This document shows positions 30,922 to 42,209 of a DNA stretch of 64,000 nt, in pieces. The notes beneath the pieces were generated by a model. It was not told the origin of the DNA. It saw nothing but the letters and a program-made list of their open reading frames with translations, and did not search any database. The translations under genes and the position numbers were made by a program. The DNA comes from Prorocentrum cordatum (Eukaryota > Sar > Dinophyceae > Prorocentrales > Prorocentraceae), in the NCBI GenBank assembly GCA_963575745.1, contig CAUYUJ010022515.1, positions 493,766 to 557,765 on the forward strand, given 5' to 3'. Position 1 is the stretch's first letter, and each line of letters opens with the position of its first letter.

Positions 30922-33232
30922 GGTTCCGTGGGGTATGGCGGCCTCCTGGAGGCTCCTCTCGCTTCGCGGGGTGCACGTCCGGAGCCCGTCCAGTCCAGTC
31001 GTTGCGGTGCCTGGTGGGAGTCTTTCTTGGGCGCATTGGAGGCTTCAAGGGGCATCTTGGGGGCTTCTTTGGGGCCTCTTGGGGCCTCTTATGGGCGTCT
31101 CGGGCCCTCTTGGAGCGCTCTTGCGCCGTTTGGCCCCTTCGGAGGTCGTCCTGTGGGCCTCTCGCGTCCGCCTTGGGGCTCTCTTGGGGTCCTCTTGGGC
31201 CGTCTTGGGGTTCTCTTGGACTGTCTTGGGGGCCTCTTGAGGCTGTCTGTGGGCGCTCTTGAACCGTATTGGGGTCTTGGGCCGTCTTGGGGCCATTTTG
31301 GAGGCTGCTTGGGCCATCATGGGCCTCTGAATGTAGAGAAAGGCTAGGACGCTAAAATCCCTTAAACACCTCTGGAGGCGCTCTTTGGGGTCCTCTTGGC
31401 GCCCTCTTGTGCCGTCTTGGGAGCTTTTTGGCACCTCCTTGGGCCATCTTGGACTGTCTTGGGGCCGTCTTGGCCCGTGCTGAGGCAATCGTGAGCCGTT
31501 TTGACGCCCTCTGAGACCCCCAGGAGGCCCATGGGGCCTTAATCATACATGTTCCATAAGCCGGGCCCAGAGGATCCTCCATTTCTGGTCGACGGAAGTG
31601 GCGTGGCCTCGGGACGAGTGGCAAGGGGGGTTACAGTACCACGCAAATCAGATGTAGCAGTTTTGTAGTATTGGATGCATTGGATACGTTATATTATGAC
31701 GTTCGTCGAAAAACGCTGCCGCTCAGCACGTTACCTCCAGACGTGGATTCCTCTCGCTTCGCGGGGTGCACGTCCGGAGTACGTACAGTCAAGTCTTTTT
31801 GGGGGTTCTCGGGAGTCTCTTGGTGACTTCTTTGGGGTCTCTTTGGGCTTCTTGGGGACGTCTTGAGCCGTATTGGGCGTTGTTGCGCCGGTTGGCCCCT
31901 GCCGAGGCCGTATTGGGGGCCTCTCGGGGCCGCGTGGGGGCTCTCTTGGGGTCCTCTTGGGCCGTCTCGGGCCTCGGGGGCACCTTGGGCCGTCTTGGGG
32001 ACCTCTTTGGGCCGTCTTGGGGCCCTCTGGAGTCGTCTTGGGGTCCTCTCGGGCGTTTCTTGAGCCGTCATGGGGCGATTTTGGAAGCTGCTTGGGTCGT
32101 CAGGAGTCGAAAACATAGAGAACGCGAATTTGTTTCAAAAACCTTCCGGAAAATCAATGGTTTGGGTTTGCGGAGGCGCTATTGGGGCTCCTTTGGGGGC
32201 CCTCTTGGGCCGTCTTGGAGGCTTTTTGGGCCCTCGCGGCTATCTTGGGCTGACTCGGGGCCGTCGTGTGGCCGTCTAGGGCCCATCGTGAGCCATTTTG
32301 AGGCCCTCTTGGGCCCCTGGGAGGGCCTCGGGGCCCAAATCATAGATTTTCCATCGATTTGGGGGGTTTTTGAAACCCAGAAGGGGTCCACCATCTTTGG
32401 GTCGGTGGATGTGGCGTGGCCCCTGGGGGGGTTAGGGGGAGAAATTATAATGTAACGCGTTGCAGCTTGTAGCCATTATGCAATCATCGCATACATCAGA
32501 TCATCAGATACGTTGCATTAAGGCGTTCGCCGGAAAACGCTGCCACTCAGCACGTCACCTCCGGACGTGGATTCCTCTCGCTTCGCGGGGTGCACGTCCG
32601 GAGCACGTACAGTCCAGTCGTTGTCGGGCCTCGGGGAACTTCTTGGAGGCCCCTTGGAGGCCTCTTTGGGGCCGCTTGGGTCCTCGCGGGGGCGTCTGGG
32701 AGGCCTCTTGGGGGCCTCTGGGAGGCCTCTTGGGGGCCTCTCGGAGCCCCGTGTGGGCGTCTTGGGGGCGCTCTTGCGCTGTCTGGTCCCTTCGGAGACT
32801 GTCTTGGGGTATTCTTGGGCCGTCTTAGGGGCCTCTTGGAGCATCTCGGCGTCCTCTTTGGGCTGTCTGGGGACCCTTTTGGGCCGTTTTGGGGCCCTCT
32901 TCAGGGCTTCTTGGGCCGTCTGGGGGCCACTTCGGAGGCTGTTTCGGCCGTCCTGGACTCTTGAGAGTAAAAAAAGGCAGGAACGCTGACATCTTTTTTT
33001 ACATGGGGAAATCAATGGTGTTTGGCTTTGGAGGTGCTCTTGGGGGTCCTCTGGGGGCCCTCTTGGGGCGTCTTGGGGTCTTTGTAGGCCCTCTTAGGGC
33101 CATCTTGCGCCGTCTTGGGGCCGTCTTGGGCCGTCTTGAGGCCGTCTCGAGCCGTCTTGAGGCCTTGTAGGGCCCCCAAGAGGGCCAACATGCTCAACTC
33201 ATTGATTTTCTATGGGTTTTGGTAGGTTTTTA
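30922..33232. repeat. GGCCGTCTTGGG higher-order repeat, copy 2
   Basis: Collinear with 1700-4010 at a constant 29222-base offset; no difference was noticed. See that entry. Confidence 0.9.
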
Positions 33233-33894
33233 GACCCAGGAGGACGTTTTGAAGAGGAACGCTTGGCATCGATCGGACGTGTGCATTTTTTCCTCGGCGA
33301 GGACCATGGAGGAGCATCCTGGATGACTCAGCGATAAAAGCACGCACGACACCGAACAGTACACGAGCGATTGCGAGAACGTGGCCCGCCCATCCGTCCG
33401 TGACGCTGCTGCAGACTTTTAGCACGAGGGCTCGCGGAGATGACACGGTAGCCACCGGTCGTTGAAAGTAGGTATTTCTGGATTCCCAGATTCCAATCTA
33501 CTTTCAGCGCCTTCCTACTTCAAGAGTCGAGTGGTTTTCCCTCTTCCTTCCTCTTCAGGAGGCGTGCGCAAACCCAATATATTTCCAACGCCTTCCTACT
33601 TCATGTTTCTACCTACTTCTTCCGACCGATGGGTAACCACATGTTGACCAAGGGCCCGCCCTCCATCCTGGAAGCTGCTGCACACCTTTTCACACGAATG
33701 CTCGCGGCGCTGGGACGAGAGCCACATGTTTAGAACGCCCCGTCCCTCCATCTGTGAAGCTGCTGCAAGTTTCCGGCTTTGGGATCACAAACCGTGAGGA
33801 CATCTCTCCGGCGAAACGCACTGTCCGCCCTACCGACACGTCTGCGGTGGGGGGGCGCGACAAGGAAGTGTGATTTAAAAGGGAACGGTATGGA

Positions 33895-34105
33895 GTAGGA
33901 GGAGGAGGAGGAGGAGGAGGAGGAGGAGGAGGAGGAGGAGGAGGAGGAGGAGGAGGAGGAGGAGGAGGAGGAGGAGGAGGAGGAGAGGAGAAGAGGAGGA
34001 GGAGGAGGAGGAGGAGGTGGAGGAGGAGGAGGAGGAGGAGGAGTGAGGAGGAGGAATGAGGAGGAGGAATGAGGAGCAGGAGCAGGAGCAGGAGCAGGAG
34101 GGGGT
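33895..34105. repeat. (GGA)n tract, copy 2
   Basis: Shorter by 24 bases and with fewer interruptions than 4673-4907. Confidence 0.95.
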
Positions 34106-34495
34106 GGAGGAGAGTATGGCGGAGGTAGGAGAAGGGAGGAGGTCTGCATGTATTGTTTGCTCCCCCTGCCTTCCTATCTATACTTGTCCAATTCCTGTGT
34201 CGCTCACCCAGCTCCTCCTCCTCCTCCTCCTTCTGTTCCTCCGGATTCTCGACAGACAGCTGACCATGCAGGCTTAAAACCAGGACATTCGACAATTGAC
34301 GAGTTGTTCACGTGTCACATTCTCCGGGAGCGCGCGCACACGAATGGAACCGAAACCTGTGGGATGCATTAATTTCTGTTCGCAGTGAGTTGTCCACTCC
34401 ACTGCTCGCGCAAACATCCCACCCACCCACCCGCAACTTGGTTTGCAAAATCTCTTAAGACCGTGACGGTGGGTACCACATGGCACTTGGCAACA

Positions 34496-34730
34496 ACAGC
34501 GACGCCGACGACGACAGCGACAACGACGATGACGACGCCGCCGACAACGACTACGACGACACCGACGACGTCTCCAACGACTTCGACGACGCCGACAACG
34601 ACGACGACGACGACGACGATGACGACGACGACGACGACGACGACCGACGACGCGACGACGACGCCGACGACGACGACGATGACAACGACGACGACGATGA
34701 CGACGCCGACGACGACGACGTCAACGACGC

Positions 34731-34776
<46 letters not shown>

Positions 34777-34832
34777 GCGGCGACGACGACGACGCCGACG
34801 TCGACGACGACGAAGACGACAACGACGCCGAC

Positions 34833-34863
<31 letters not shown>

Positions 34864-35285
34864 TCGCCAACGAAAACAACGAGGAAGGAGGGAGGACGAC
34901 GACGGCGACAACGACGACAACGACGAGGGAAGAGGGAGGACGGCGACGACGCGAACGACGAAGAAGGAGGAAGGACGGCGACGCCGACGACGGCAACGAC
35001 GAGGGAGGAGGGAAGACGACGACGACGACAACGACGACGACGACGACGACGGCGACGAAATAGGAGGGACGACGACGAGACGCCGACGACGGACGACGAC
35101 GACGACGAGGGAGGAGGAGGAAGGACGACCACGGCGACAACGACGACGGAAACGACCACGACGCCAAAGAGGACGACGACGACGAACACGAGGAAAGACA
35201 GAGGACGACGTAGGCGACGACGACGACGACGACAACGACGCGGGAGGAGAGAGGACGGCGACGACGACGACGACGACGACGCAAG
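34496..35285. repeat. (GAC)n tract, copy 2
   Basis: Longer by 28 bases than 5298-6060. Internal order differs between about 34600 and 34850 and is the same after that, so the change is confined to the purest part. Confidence 0.95.
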
Positions 35286-35725
35286 AGCGCGCGCGCACGC
35301 TTTGGTTGAACATCCGTTTTGCGAAACCTTGTGGTTTTGTAGGTTTTTTGGACAAACGATTTCCAAACCCTTCCGAAACCGATGGGTTTTGAAGGTGTTC
35401 GGCTTACGCGCGCGACGACGCGCGCGTCTGCACTTCGTCCTATTTTTCGCAGGGGTTTCTCGCGACGGCACATGCGCAACGGCGTTCGACAGATTTCGAC
35501 ATGAGCGCGCGCGAAGCCCGTTTGGTAGCATTATGTGAAAATCGTTAAAAACGCATGGCTTCCTTAAGATTTCGCCAGAGCTTTCGCGGAAGCTGGTTTA
35601 GCAACTCTGTGTTGCGAAACCCTATGTTCTTGTATTCCCAACCCTCCTGCGTTGGGTTCTCGTTTTGCATAGAGCACTGCTCGCGCGAACCTTCCTTCCT
35701 TCCCGTCCTTCGCTTCCCCCCTGCC

Positions 35726-37446
35726 TGGGGGCTGCGATCTGTGAAACTGACGCCACTTTCGAGGGCTGTTGAGGGGCCCAGCACAGTGGGTACCCCCCGC
35801 AGATTGAAATTAGACCTCGCCATCCCTGGGGGGGCTGCGATCTGTGAAACTGTCGCCACGTTCGAGGCCTGCTGAGGGGCCCAGCACAGTGGGTACTCAC
35901 CGCAGACTCAAACTATACCTCGCCATCCCTGGGGGGCTGCGATCTGTGAAATTGTCGCCACTTTCGAGGGCTGCTGAGGGGCCCAGCACAGTGGGTACCC
36001 ACCGCAGATTCAAATTAGACCTCGCCATCCCTGGGGGGCTGCGATCTGTGAAACTGTCGCCACTTTCGAGGGCTGCTGAGGGGCCCAGCACAGTGGGCAC
36101 CCACCGCAGATTCAAATTAGACCTCGCCATCCCTGGGGGGCTGCGATCTGTGAAACTGTCGCCACTTTCGAGGGCTGCTGAGGGGCCCAGCACAGTGGGT
36201 ACTCACCGCAGAATCAGAATTAGACCTCGCCATCCCTGGGGGGCTGCGATCTGTGAAACTGTCGCCACTTTCGAGGGCTGCTGATGGGGCTCAGCACAGT
36301 GGGTACCCACCGCAGACTCAAATTTGACCTCGCCGTCCCTGGGGGAGGGAGGGGGGGGGGGGGGAGGGCGATATGTGAAATTGTCGTCACGTTCGAGGCC
36401 TGCTGAGGGGCACAGCACAGTGGGTACTCACCGCAGACTCAAATTAGACCTCGCCATCCCTGGGGGGCTGCGATCTGTGAAAATGTCGCTACTTTCGAGG
36501 GCTGCTGAGGGGCACAGCACAATGGGTACCCACCGCAGGTTCAAATTAGACCTCGCCATCCCTGGGGGGCTGCGATCTGTGAAATTGTCGCCACTGTCGA
36601 GGGCTGCTGAGGGCCCAGCACAGCGGACACTCACCGCATATTCAAATTAGACCTCGCCGTCCTGGGGGGCTGCGATCTGTGAAGCTGTCGCCACTTTCGA
36701 GGGCTGCTGAGGGGCACAGCACAGTGGGTACTCTCCGTAGACTCAGATTAGACCTCGCCATCCCTGGGGGGGGGGCTGCGATCTGTGAAACTGTCGCCAC
36801 TTTCGAGGGCTGCTGAGGGGCCCAGCACAGTGGGTACCCACCGCAGATTCAAATTAGACCTCGCCATCCCTTGGGGGCTGCGATCTGTGAAACTGTCGCC
36901 ACTTTCGAGGGCTGCTGAGGGGCCGAGCACAGTGGGTACTCACCGCAGAATCAAGTTAGAACTCGCCATCCCTGGGGTGCTGCGATCTGTGAAACTGTCG
37001 CCGCTTTCGAGGGCTGCTGAGGGGCACAGCACTGTGGGTACTCACCGCAGACTCAGATTAGACCTCGCCATCCTTGGGGGGCTGCGATCTGCGAAGCTGT
37101 CGCCACTTTCGAGGGCTGCTGAGGGGCACGGCACAGTGGGTACTCACCGCAGAATCAGATTAGACCCCGCCATCCCTGGGGGGGTGCGATCTGTGAAACT
37201 GTCGCCACGTTCGAGGGCTGCTGAGGGGTCCAGCACACTGGGTACTCACCGCAGACTCAGATTAGACCTCGCCATCCCTGGGGGGCTGCGATCTGTGAAA
37301 CTATCGTTACTTTCGAGGGCTGCTGAGGGGCCCAGCACTGTGGGTACTTACCGCAGACTCAGATTAGACCTCGCAATCCCTGGGGGGCTGCGATCTGTGA
37401 AACTGTCGCCACTTCCGAGGGCTGCTGAGGGGCCCAGCACAGTGGG
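35726..37446. repeat. 102-bp satellite, long array
   Basis: About 17 units with a regular 102-bp period (for example CTGCGATCTG at 36039, 36141 and 36243), one with an internal G-rich expansion at 36340-36365. Because 102 is 34 codons, frames stay open over several units (262 codons at 36785-37573) and repeat peptides such as LRSVKLSPLSRAAEGPSTVG. The minus strand is also open, so this is probably not coding. Confidence 0.95.
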
Positions 37447-37876
37447 CTTCTCGCACGTCTTTCTCCTGCTCTTCGTTCCCGACTCCCCATGTCCTCTTCG
37501 AGCCTGTAGCTGTCGCCCCTCTTTCTTGTATGGTACTCTTGCGCATCATGCCATAGGCGCGTGTCCCAAGTAGCTTACATATCAAACAACGGATCCTGCA
37601 ATTTGATTGTCCATGCAAGTTTCGGCCAACTCGTTTCCCATGATACAAATGGGTTGGGTACGTCACAGGGTAATGTTTTTTGGGAAACTCGATTGCGAAA
37701 TCCTTCCTGCACCGAAGGTTTTTGAAGGATTTCGGCATGCGCGCGCGACGACGCGCGCGTGTGCATTTCGTCTCATTTGTTGCAAGGGATTTGTGGAAAA
37801 GTGTTATGTTAGAACAAACAATGTCACCGCATAGTGTTTTTGACTGAGGAAACCTCAGGGGGGGAACCCGGCTTTG
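37447..37876. other. Spacer with a dispersed repeat, no gene recognised
   Basis: 37640-37800 resembles 6090-6230 (GCGCGCGACGACGCGCGCGT and neighbours), suggesting a dispersed repeat. The rest shows nothing I recognise. Confidence 0.5.
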
Positions 37877-37944
37877 CTGGGATGGTATGATTTCATAATT
37901 AGGATGGACGAGTGTGCAAAATATATGAAATCATACTATCCCAG
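37877..37944. mobile_element. 68-bp inverted-repeat element
   Basis: Arms CTGGGATGGTATGATTTCAT (37877-37896) and ATGAAATCATACTATCCCAG (37925-37944) are reverse complements with one mismatch, around a 28-base loop. It lies immediately upstream of a LINE RT fragment. Too short to code; either a MITE-like remnant or a structured RNA element. No target duplication seen. Confidence 0.6.
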
Positions 37945-37992
37945 GGGGAAGCGATAAGTCCGGGGGGGAGGGGAGTATAATCTATTAATCTT

Positions 37993-38270
37993 GTGGAAAG
38001 GAAAAGCAATCGATTATGCGACAAGGCTTTTAGCACAGTCGAACACAAGAGCATACGGGCAGCACTCATGGCGAAGGCGTCCAGCCAGGATTCATTTCAT
38101 TATTGCAGCAGTTGTACGATGGACAGGTGCCCGCAGTCAGGACTGACGCAACAGGCAGGCCTATCAGCTGTTTAAGGGGCGCGAGACGCTGCCACCCGCT
38201 CGGTCCCCTCCTCTGCACCGCTCTTCCACAGCACAGCCTCGGTCCGCAACGAGATTGTATTGTTTAGCCT
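37993..38270 (+). pseudogene. LINE reverse transcriptase fragment
   Basis: Reads CDKAFSTVEHKSIRAALMAK in one frame, matching the RT block usually written EKAFDTVEH (the first catalytic Asp has become Ser). After a frameshift near 38095 it reads LLQQLYDGQVPAVRTDATGR and ISCLRGARRCHPLGPLL, matching the block that normally ends QGDPLSPLLF. This is the RT palm of a non-LTR element, two adjacent blocks only. The catalytic ADD block is not found downstream; sequence changes to the repeat island at about 38270. Confidence 0.55.
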
Positions 38271-38794
38271 CTGGTGGGTAACATTCGTTACCTGGGCCAA
38301 CGCCTCCCTGGGTAACGGAAGCGATCGTTTTTAAGTGGAGGGGCTGGACCCCCACCCAGACGCGCAGGTGCCCGAAGGCATGTTGTGTTGCTGACATGTT
38401 CACTTAAGCTCTCGCGTGTTACCGTGGTGCATGCAGGCTTATTTAAGGTACTCGAGCACGCATAGCGCTGCTCGCCCTTTTGCGATTATTATCGGGTCCG
38501 GCGTGCAGTTGTACATGCGCGTGGTGCTCGAAGGCGTTGTGTTGTTCGCGAGCACGCTGCGGCGTTCGCAGGTGAATGTGGTGTTCGCGAGAGAGGGAGG
38601 TGCAAGAGGAGGAGAGGAGGAGGAGGAGGAGGAGGAGGAGGAGGAGGAGGCGGGGGAGGAGGAGGGGGACGGTGACGACGAAAAAGGACGAGTGAGGGGT
38701 CTGACACGCACAAGCAGCTGCAAGCGCGGTGGCGGTTTCTATCCTGTCGCCGCCGCGGCTGCCGCCGCCGCCGCCGTGACTACCACCCCCGCCG

Positions 38795-38826
<32 letters not shown>

Positions 38827-40120
38827 GTCGTCGGCGGCAGCGGCGGCGTCGTCGTCGTCGTCGTTGATAGCCGTCGTTGTTGTCAGTGATCACTCGTTGT
38901 CGTCGTCGTCCTCGTCCTCGTCCTTGTCTTCGTCGTCGTCGTCATCGTCGTCGTCGTCGTCTGTCGTCGTTTGTCGTCGTTTGTCATCGTTTGTCGTCGT
39001 CTGTCGTCTGTCGTCGTCTGTCGTCTGTCGTCGTCTGTCGTCGTCGTTGTCGTCATTTTTCGTCATCTGTCGTCGTCAGAGTCGTCGTCGTCAGAGTCGT
39101 CGTCAGTCGCTGTCAGAGTCAGAGTCAGATTCGGAGTCGTCGTCTGTTGTCGTCGTCGTCGGTTGTCGTCGTCTTTCGTCGTCGTCGTCGTCCACGTTGT
39201 CCTCGTCGTCCTCGTTGCCCTGCTCACCACCGCCGCCCGCCTGCTCTATGAGCTCATGTATGGGCCTTTCTTTGCTCCATCGTTGAGGGACCTTCTGATT
39301 GTCGATGCTCTCCGTGGCCACAAAGCCTCTTCGTCCCTTTTTTGAGTGTCCGTCTGGCCAGGCTACACTCGCTCGCAGCCTCCGCCTGGGGGAGACGGGG
39401 AGGATGGGGAAGGGGACGTTGAGGAGGAGGAGCAGGAGGAGGAGGAGGAGGAGGAGGTGGAGGAAGACGAGGAGGAGGAGGAGGAGGAGGAGGAAAAGGA
39501 CGATGAACAGGAGGACGAGGAGGGGAAGCAGGAGCACGCGGAGGAGGAGGAGGAGGAGGAGGAGGAGGAAGAGGAGGAGGAGGAGGAGGACGACGAGAAT
39601 GAGGAGGAGGAGGAGCACGACGACGATTCCGACGACGACGGTCCCAACGACGACGACGAAGACGAAGGCTCTGACGGCGACTCTGACGCTGACGACGGCA
39701 ACGACGAGTCAGAGGACGACGAATTCGACGACGACGACGACGCTGACAACGACGACGACGAGGACGGCGACGACTCCGACGCCGACTCCCTTGAGTCCAT
39801 CGGTGACGCCGATAATTCAGAATGTGATTTCGATGAGGACGGCTGCGACGACGTCTCCAATGATGTCGACGACGATTCCGACGAGGATTCGGACTGCCAC
39901 CGCGATTCCGACGATGTGTTCGCATGTGCTTTGCCGGTATTCTCAGACCTTGCGCGCGTGATTGAATCGCATGCCACTGTTTTGCTCGCAGGCATAGAGT
40001 GCTGCTCGAGCGCGAACTACTGCGATCGCAGCCCGCCCCCGCCCCGACGAACCCCAGCCCTCCCAAGCGTTGCCGTCACCCGGGGCCCAGACCCCCCCCG
40101 GGTAACGACCGTTACCCGCC
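38265..40120. repeat. Trinucleotide-repeat island bounded by GGTAAC palindromes
   Basis: Contains GGA (38603-38672), GTC (38785-39200), GAG (39420-39620) and GAC (39620-39920) tracts. Near the left edge is GGTAAC-ATTC-GTTACC and near the right edge GGGTAACG-AC-CGTTACCC (about 40098-40115), each close to a CGATCGTTTTTA or AAAAACGATT word. The acidic open frame 39346-40140 (264 codons) translates the GAG and GAC tracts. LINE-like sequence lies on both sides. Confidence 0.6.
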
Positions 40121-40175
40121 AATATAAAAACGATTTCTGAGAGAGACCAGTGACGTCGACGGCACGAACCGCGAA

Positions 40176-40715
40176 GTGTTGGGCAATGAGCTCTGCGCAA
40201 ACTGTACCAGCGGCGACGCAGATAACAACCCTCCACCCCACGACACACATGCAACTGTGAACAAACACACAACCTGCGACGAAGTCACCGCACATGTGGA
40301 ATCGAAGATAGATATGGAGCCGTGGGTCGACTACACTCAGCACGCTGCGCGGCGCGCGAAGCATTTGAATCACCACGGGGTCAACAGGTGGGCGACAATT
40401 CACAGGCAGCAATCATGGCCCATGTTTTCACGGGTTGCCAACCACGAGCGCGCAAGGTGGACGTGGAGATCACTACACGGGCATTCAGGAGAAAATGCAC
40501 GACAACGACAACGACAACGAATACGACAACAACAAGACGGACAGCGCAAGCGGTGGGACGACGACGTAACCACATATTTCCAGCAACACACATTCGACCT
40601 GCATCCAACGCCCACACCAACCACCGCAAAAAGGCAACCTAACGACCTCACCTGTGTTTGGCGGGTTCAAGACATATTCACCCGAGCGCCAATACACCCA
40701 CACCACGACGCATGA
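40176..40715 (+). pseudogene. LINE C-terminal region fragment
   Basis: A 179-codon frame includes MEPWVDYTQHAARRAKHL, RWATIHRQQSWPMFSRVANH and RARWTWRSLHGHSG, ending KRWDDDVTTYFQQH. The Trp-rich spacing and the closing RWDDD are what I recall from the region after RT in non-LTR elements with a GRP..RWDDD ending. Composition is A/C-rich compared with the Helitron. It probably belongs to the same decayed element as 37993-38270, with thumb and catalytic ADD block missing. Confidence 0.45.
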
Positions 40716-40989
40716 CAGCACACGACTCACGAACGAATGTCGCTAGCACCCACAGCCAGGTTCACCACTTCTAACCTCCTTTGCTGCACTAGTGCTTTAA
40801 ATGTCTGTTTGTCACGGTGCTGGCTTTATTTTCTGGTGTCACCCAGGCCTGGTGTCAGCCCGGCCTGTACGATAGTCCGCAGCGGTGGTTCCTTTGTTTG
40901 TCCCGGCCTCGTCATCTCAACTCCTTCGAAACCGTGGTGCAAGCCTTTGTTTTGGAAGGCACTGGGGCCGCTTCTGCATCGCGTTTCGA

Positions 40990-42200
40990 TTGTGAAGGGC
41001 TGGTCTGACAGACACCAGAGTTCCCTCAGGTCCCTCATCTCTGGGGGACCCTGGCCGCAATGTCGCGTGTTCAAGCATGGGCTGGCGGAGTCTGGGTGCT
41101 GCCAACGGAGTGGGGGCCCAGATGGTTCCCTGTGGCACAGGGCCTACGCGCGCCCAGCTCCCCAAGGCCTCCGACGGGAACAGACCTCAGCCTTCTACGT
41201 GCTCGTGCTACTAAGGTTAAGGAGTGGGGCTTCGAGGTGGGGGAGAGGTTCGCGAGGGGCCTGTTCCCGAACGTCGTGGAGGTGCTGGCGGTCCCAGAGG
41301 AGCCCGAGCAGCCCGAGCAGACCATCTTCTGGCACAACCAACCTGAGCTTGGCCTTTTGTTGGGTATTGTTTTCACGGGCGGCTCGGCCCTGTGGGTTGA
41401 GTGCCCCCACCTAGCCCGAGCGGGCTGGGCCGCAGTGCAAGTTGATCGGTTCGGTAGGTTAGAGACAGCGACCTACGAGCCCGTGCCGAATTCTCCAACA
41501 CCTCGGCAAACAGCGAGAGATGCCGAGGACTATGCCGTCAATATGCTCATTCGGGTAGCTATGCCCCATTCGATGTCTGTGCAGAATGTGCTGGCACTGT
41601 GTGGCCGGGGAAGGGTGGTGGGACAGGCTGTGGGGATCCTCGCGCGCATCTCTTGGAGCCAGTTTGGGGCAGCGCTCCAGCGGGTAGATATCCGTATGCG
41701 CACAAAAGGCCCACTGCACGCGTGCGGACATAGGTGCGGGGCACACCACGGAATGGGAGTTTGTAGCCAACAGTCTAGCGGATGGTTTCGTTAAGAAAGG
41801 TGTTGCAGCCCATGGTGTCGACCAAACTTTTTTCACCAGCTCTGGCGAGGCCTGGAGTTGCGCACGCGCGAGGCGGCGGCGGCGGCGCGGACCGCAGAGG
41901 CGCACATCCATGCCGACGGCCGAGCCCACCAGGATCTGCTGGAGCGTTACCTGGCGAAGCACCAGGCCCCCCCGCCCAGTGCGCCACCCGCTGATGGCCC
42001 AGCGAGCCCTCACCAGGAGGCGCCCCAGGATCATTCTGGGCTTCGTGGTGGAGGAGCTGGGCTTGGGGGTGGGGCCTGGGCGAGAGGAGTACTCTAGATT
42101 CAGTTTCCATTGGCAGCAGCACCTTCTCTTGCAGCCAGACGCCGAAGGCACGAATCCGAGGGTCATGTTTGTTTTGTCGTGTTGGCGGTGCGGTGCTGTG
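40990..42200 (+). pseudogene. LINE RNase H domain with lost catalytic Asp
   Basis: WPQCRVFKHGLAESGCC (another frame) leads into GERFARGLFPNVVEV, then VFTGGSALWVECPHLARAGW, TARDAEDYAVNMLI and, after a frameshift, VANSLADGFVKKGVAAHGVD. This is an RNase H fold as found downstream of RT in dinoflagellate LINEs. The first motif should read TDGS: codon 41378-41380 is GGC where GAC is expected, so the first catalytic Asp is Gly. The mid-domain V-D-C motif reads ALCGRG. A terminal Cys pair (SCWRCGA, about 42180) remains. Clearly inactive. Confidence 0.7.
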
Positions 42201-42209
42201 AGCTCCGAT

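Larger units (their letters stand above)
29213..36390. repeat. Copy 2 of the 7.1-kb block
   Basis: Collinear with 1-7163. Holds, in order, the AT tract (30390-30480), the 185-bp repeat pair (30571-30755 and 33453-33635), the GGCCGTCTTGGG higher-order repeat (30922-33232), the GGA tract (33895-34105), the GAC tract (34496-35285) and the start of the 102-bp satellite. The left junction at 29213 is set only by the window start of copy 1; the right junction falls inside satellite. Confidence 0.95.

Noticed and set aside
39346-40140. Acidic 264-residue protein (Asp/Glu tract)
   Set aside because: Third positions vary somewhat in 39620-39920, which could hint at coding, but the frame is a run of GAG and GAC tracts with no non-repeat domain, and it ends in the palindrome region.
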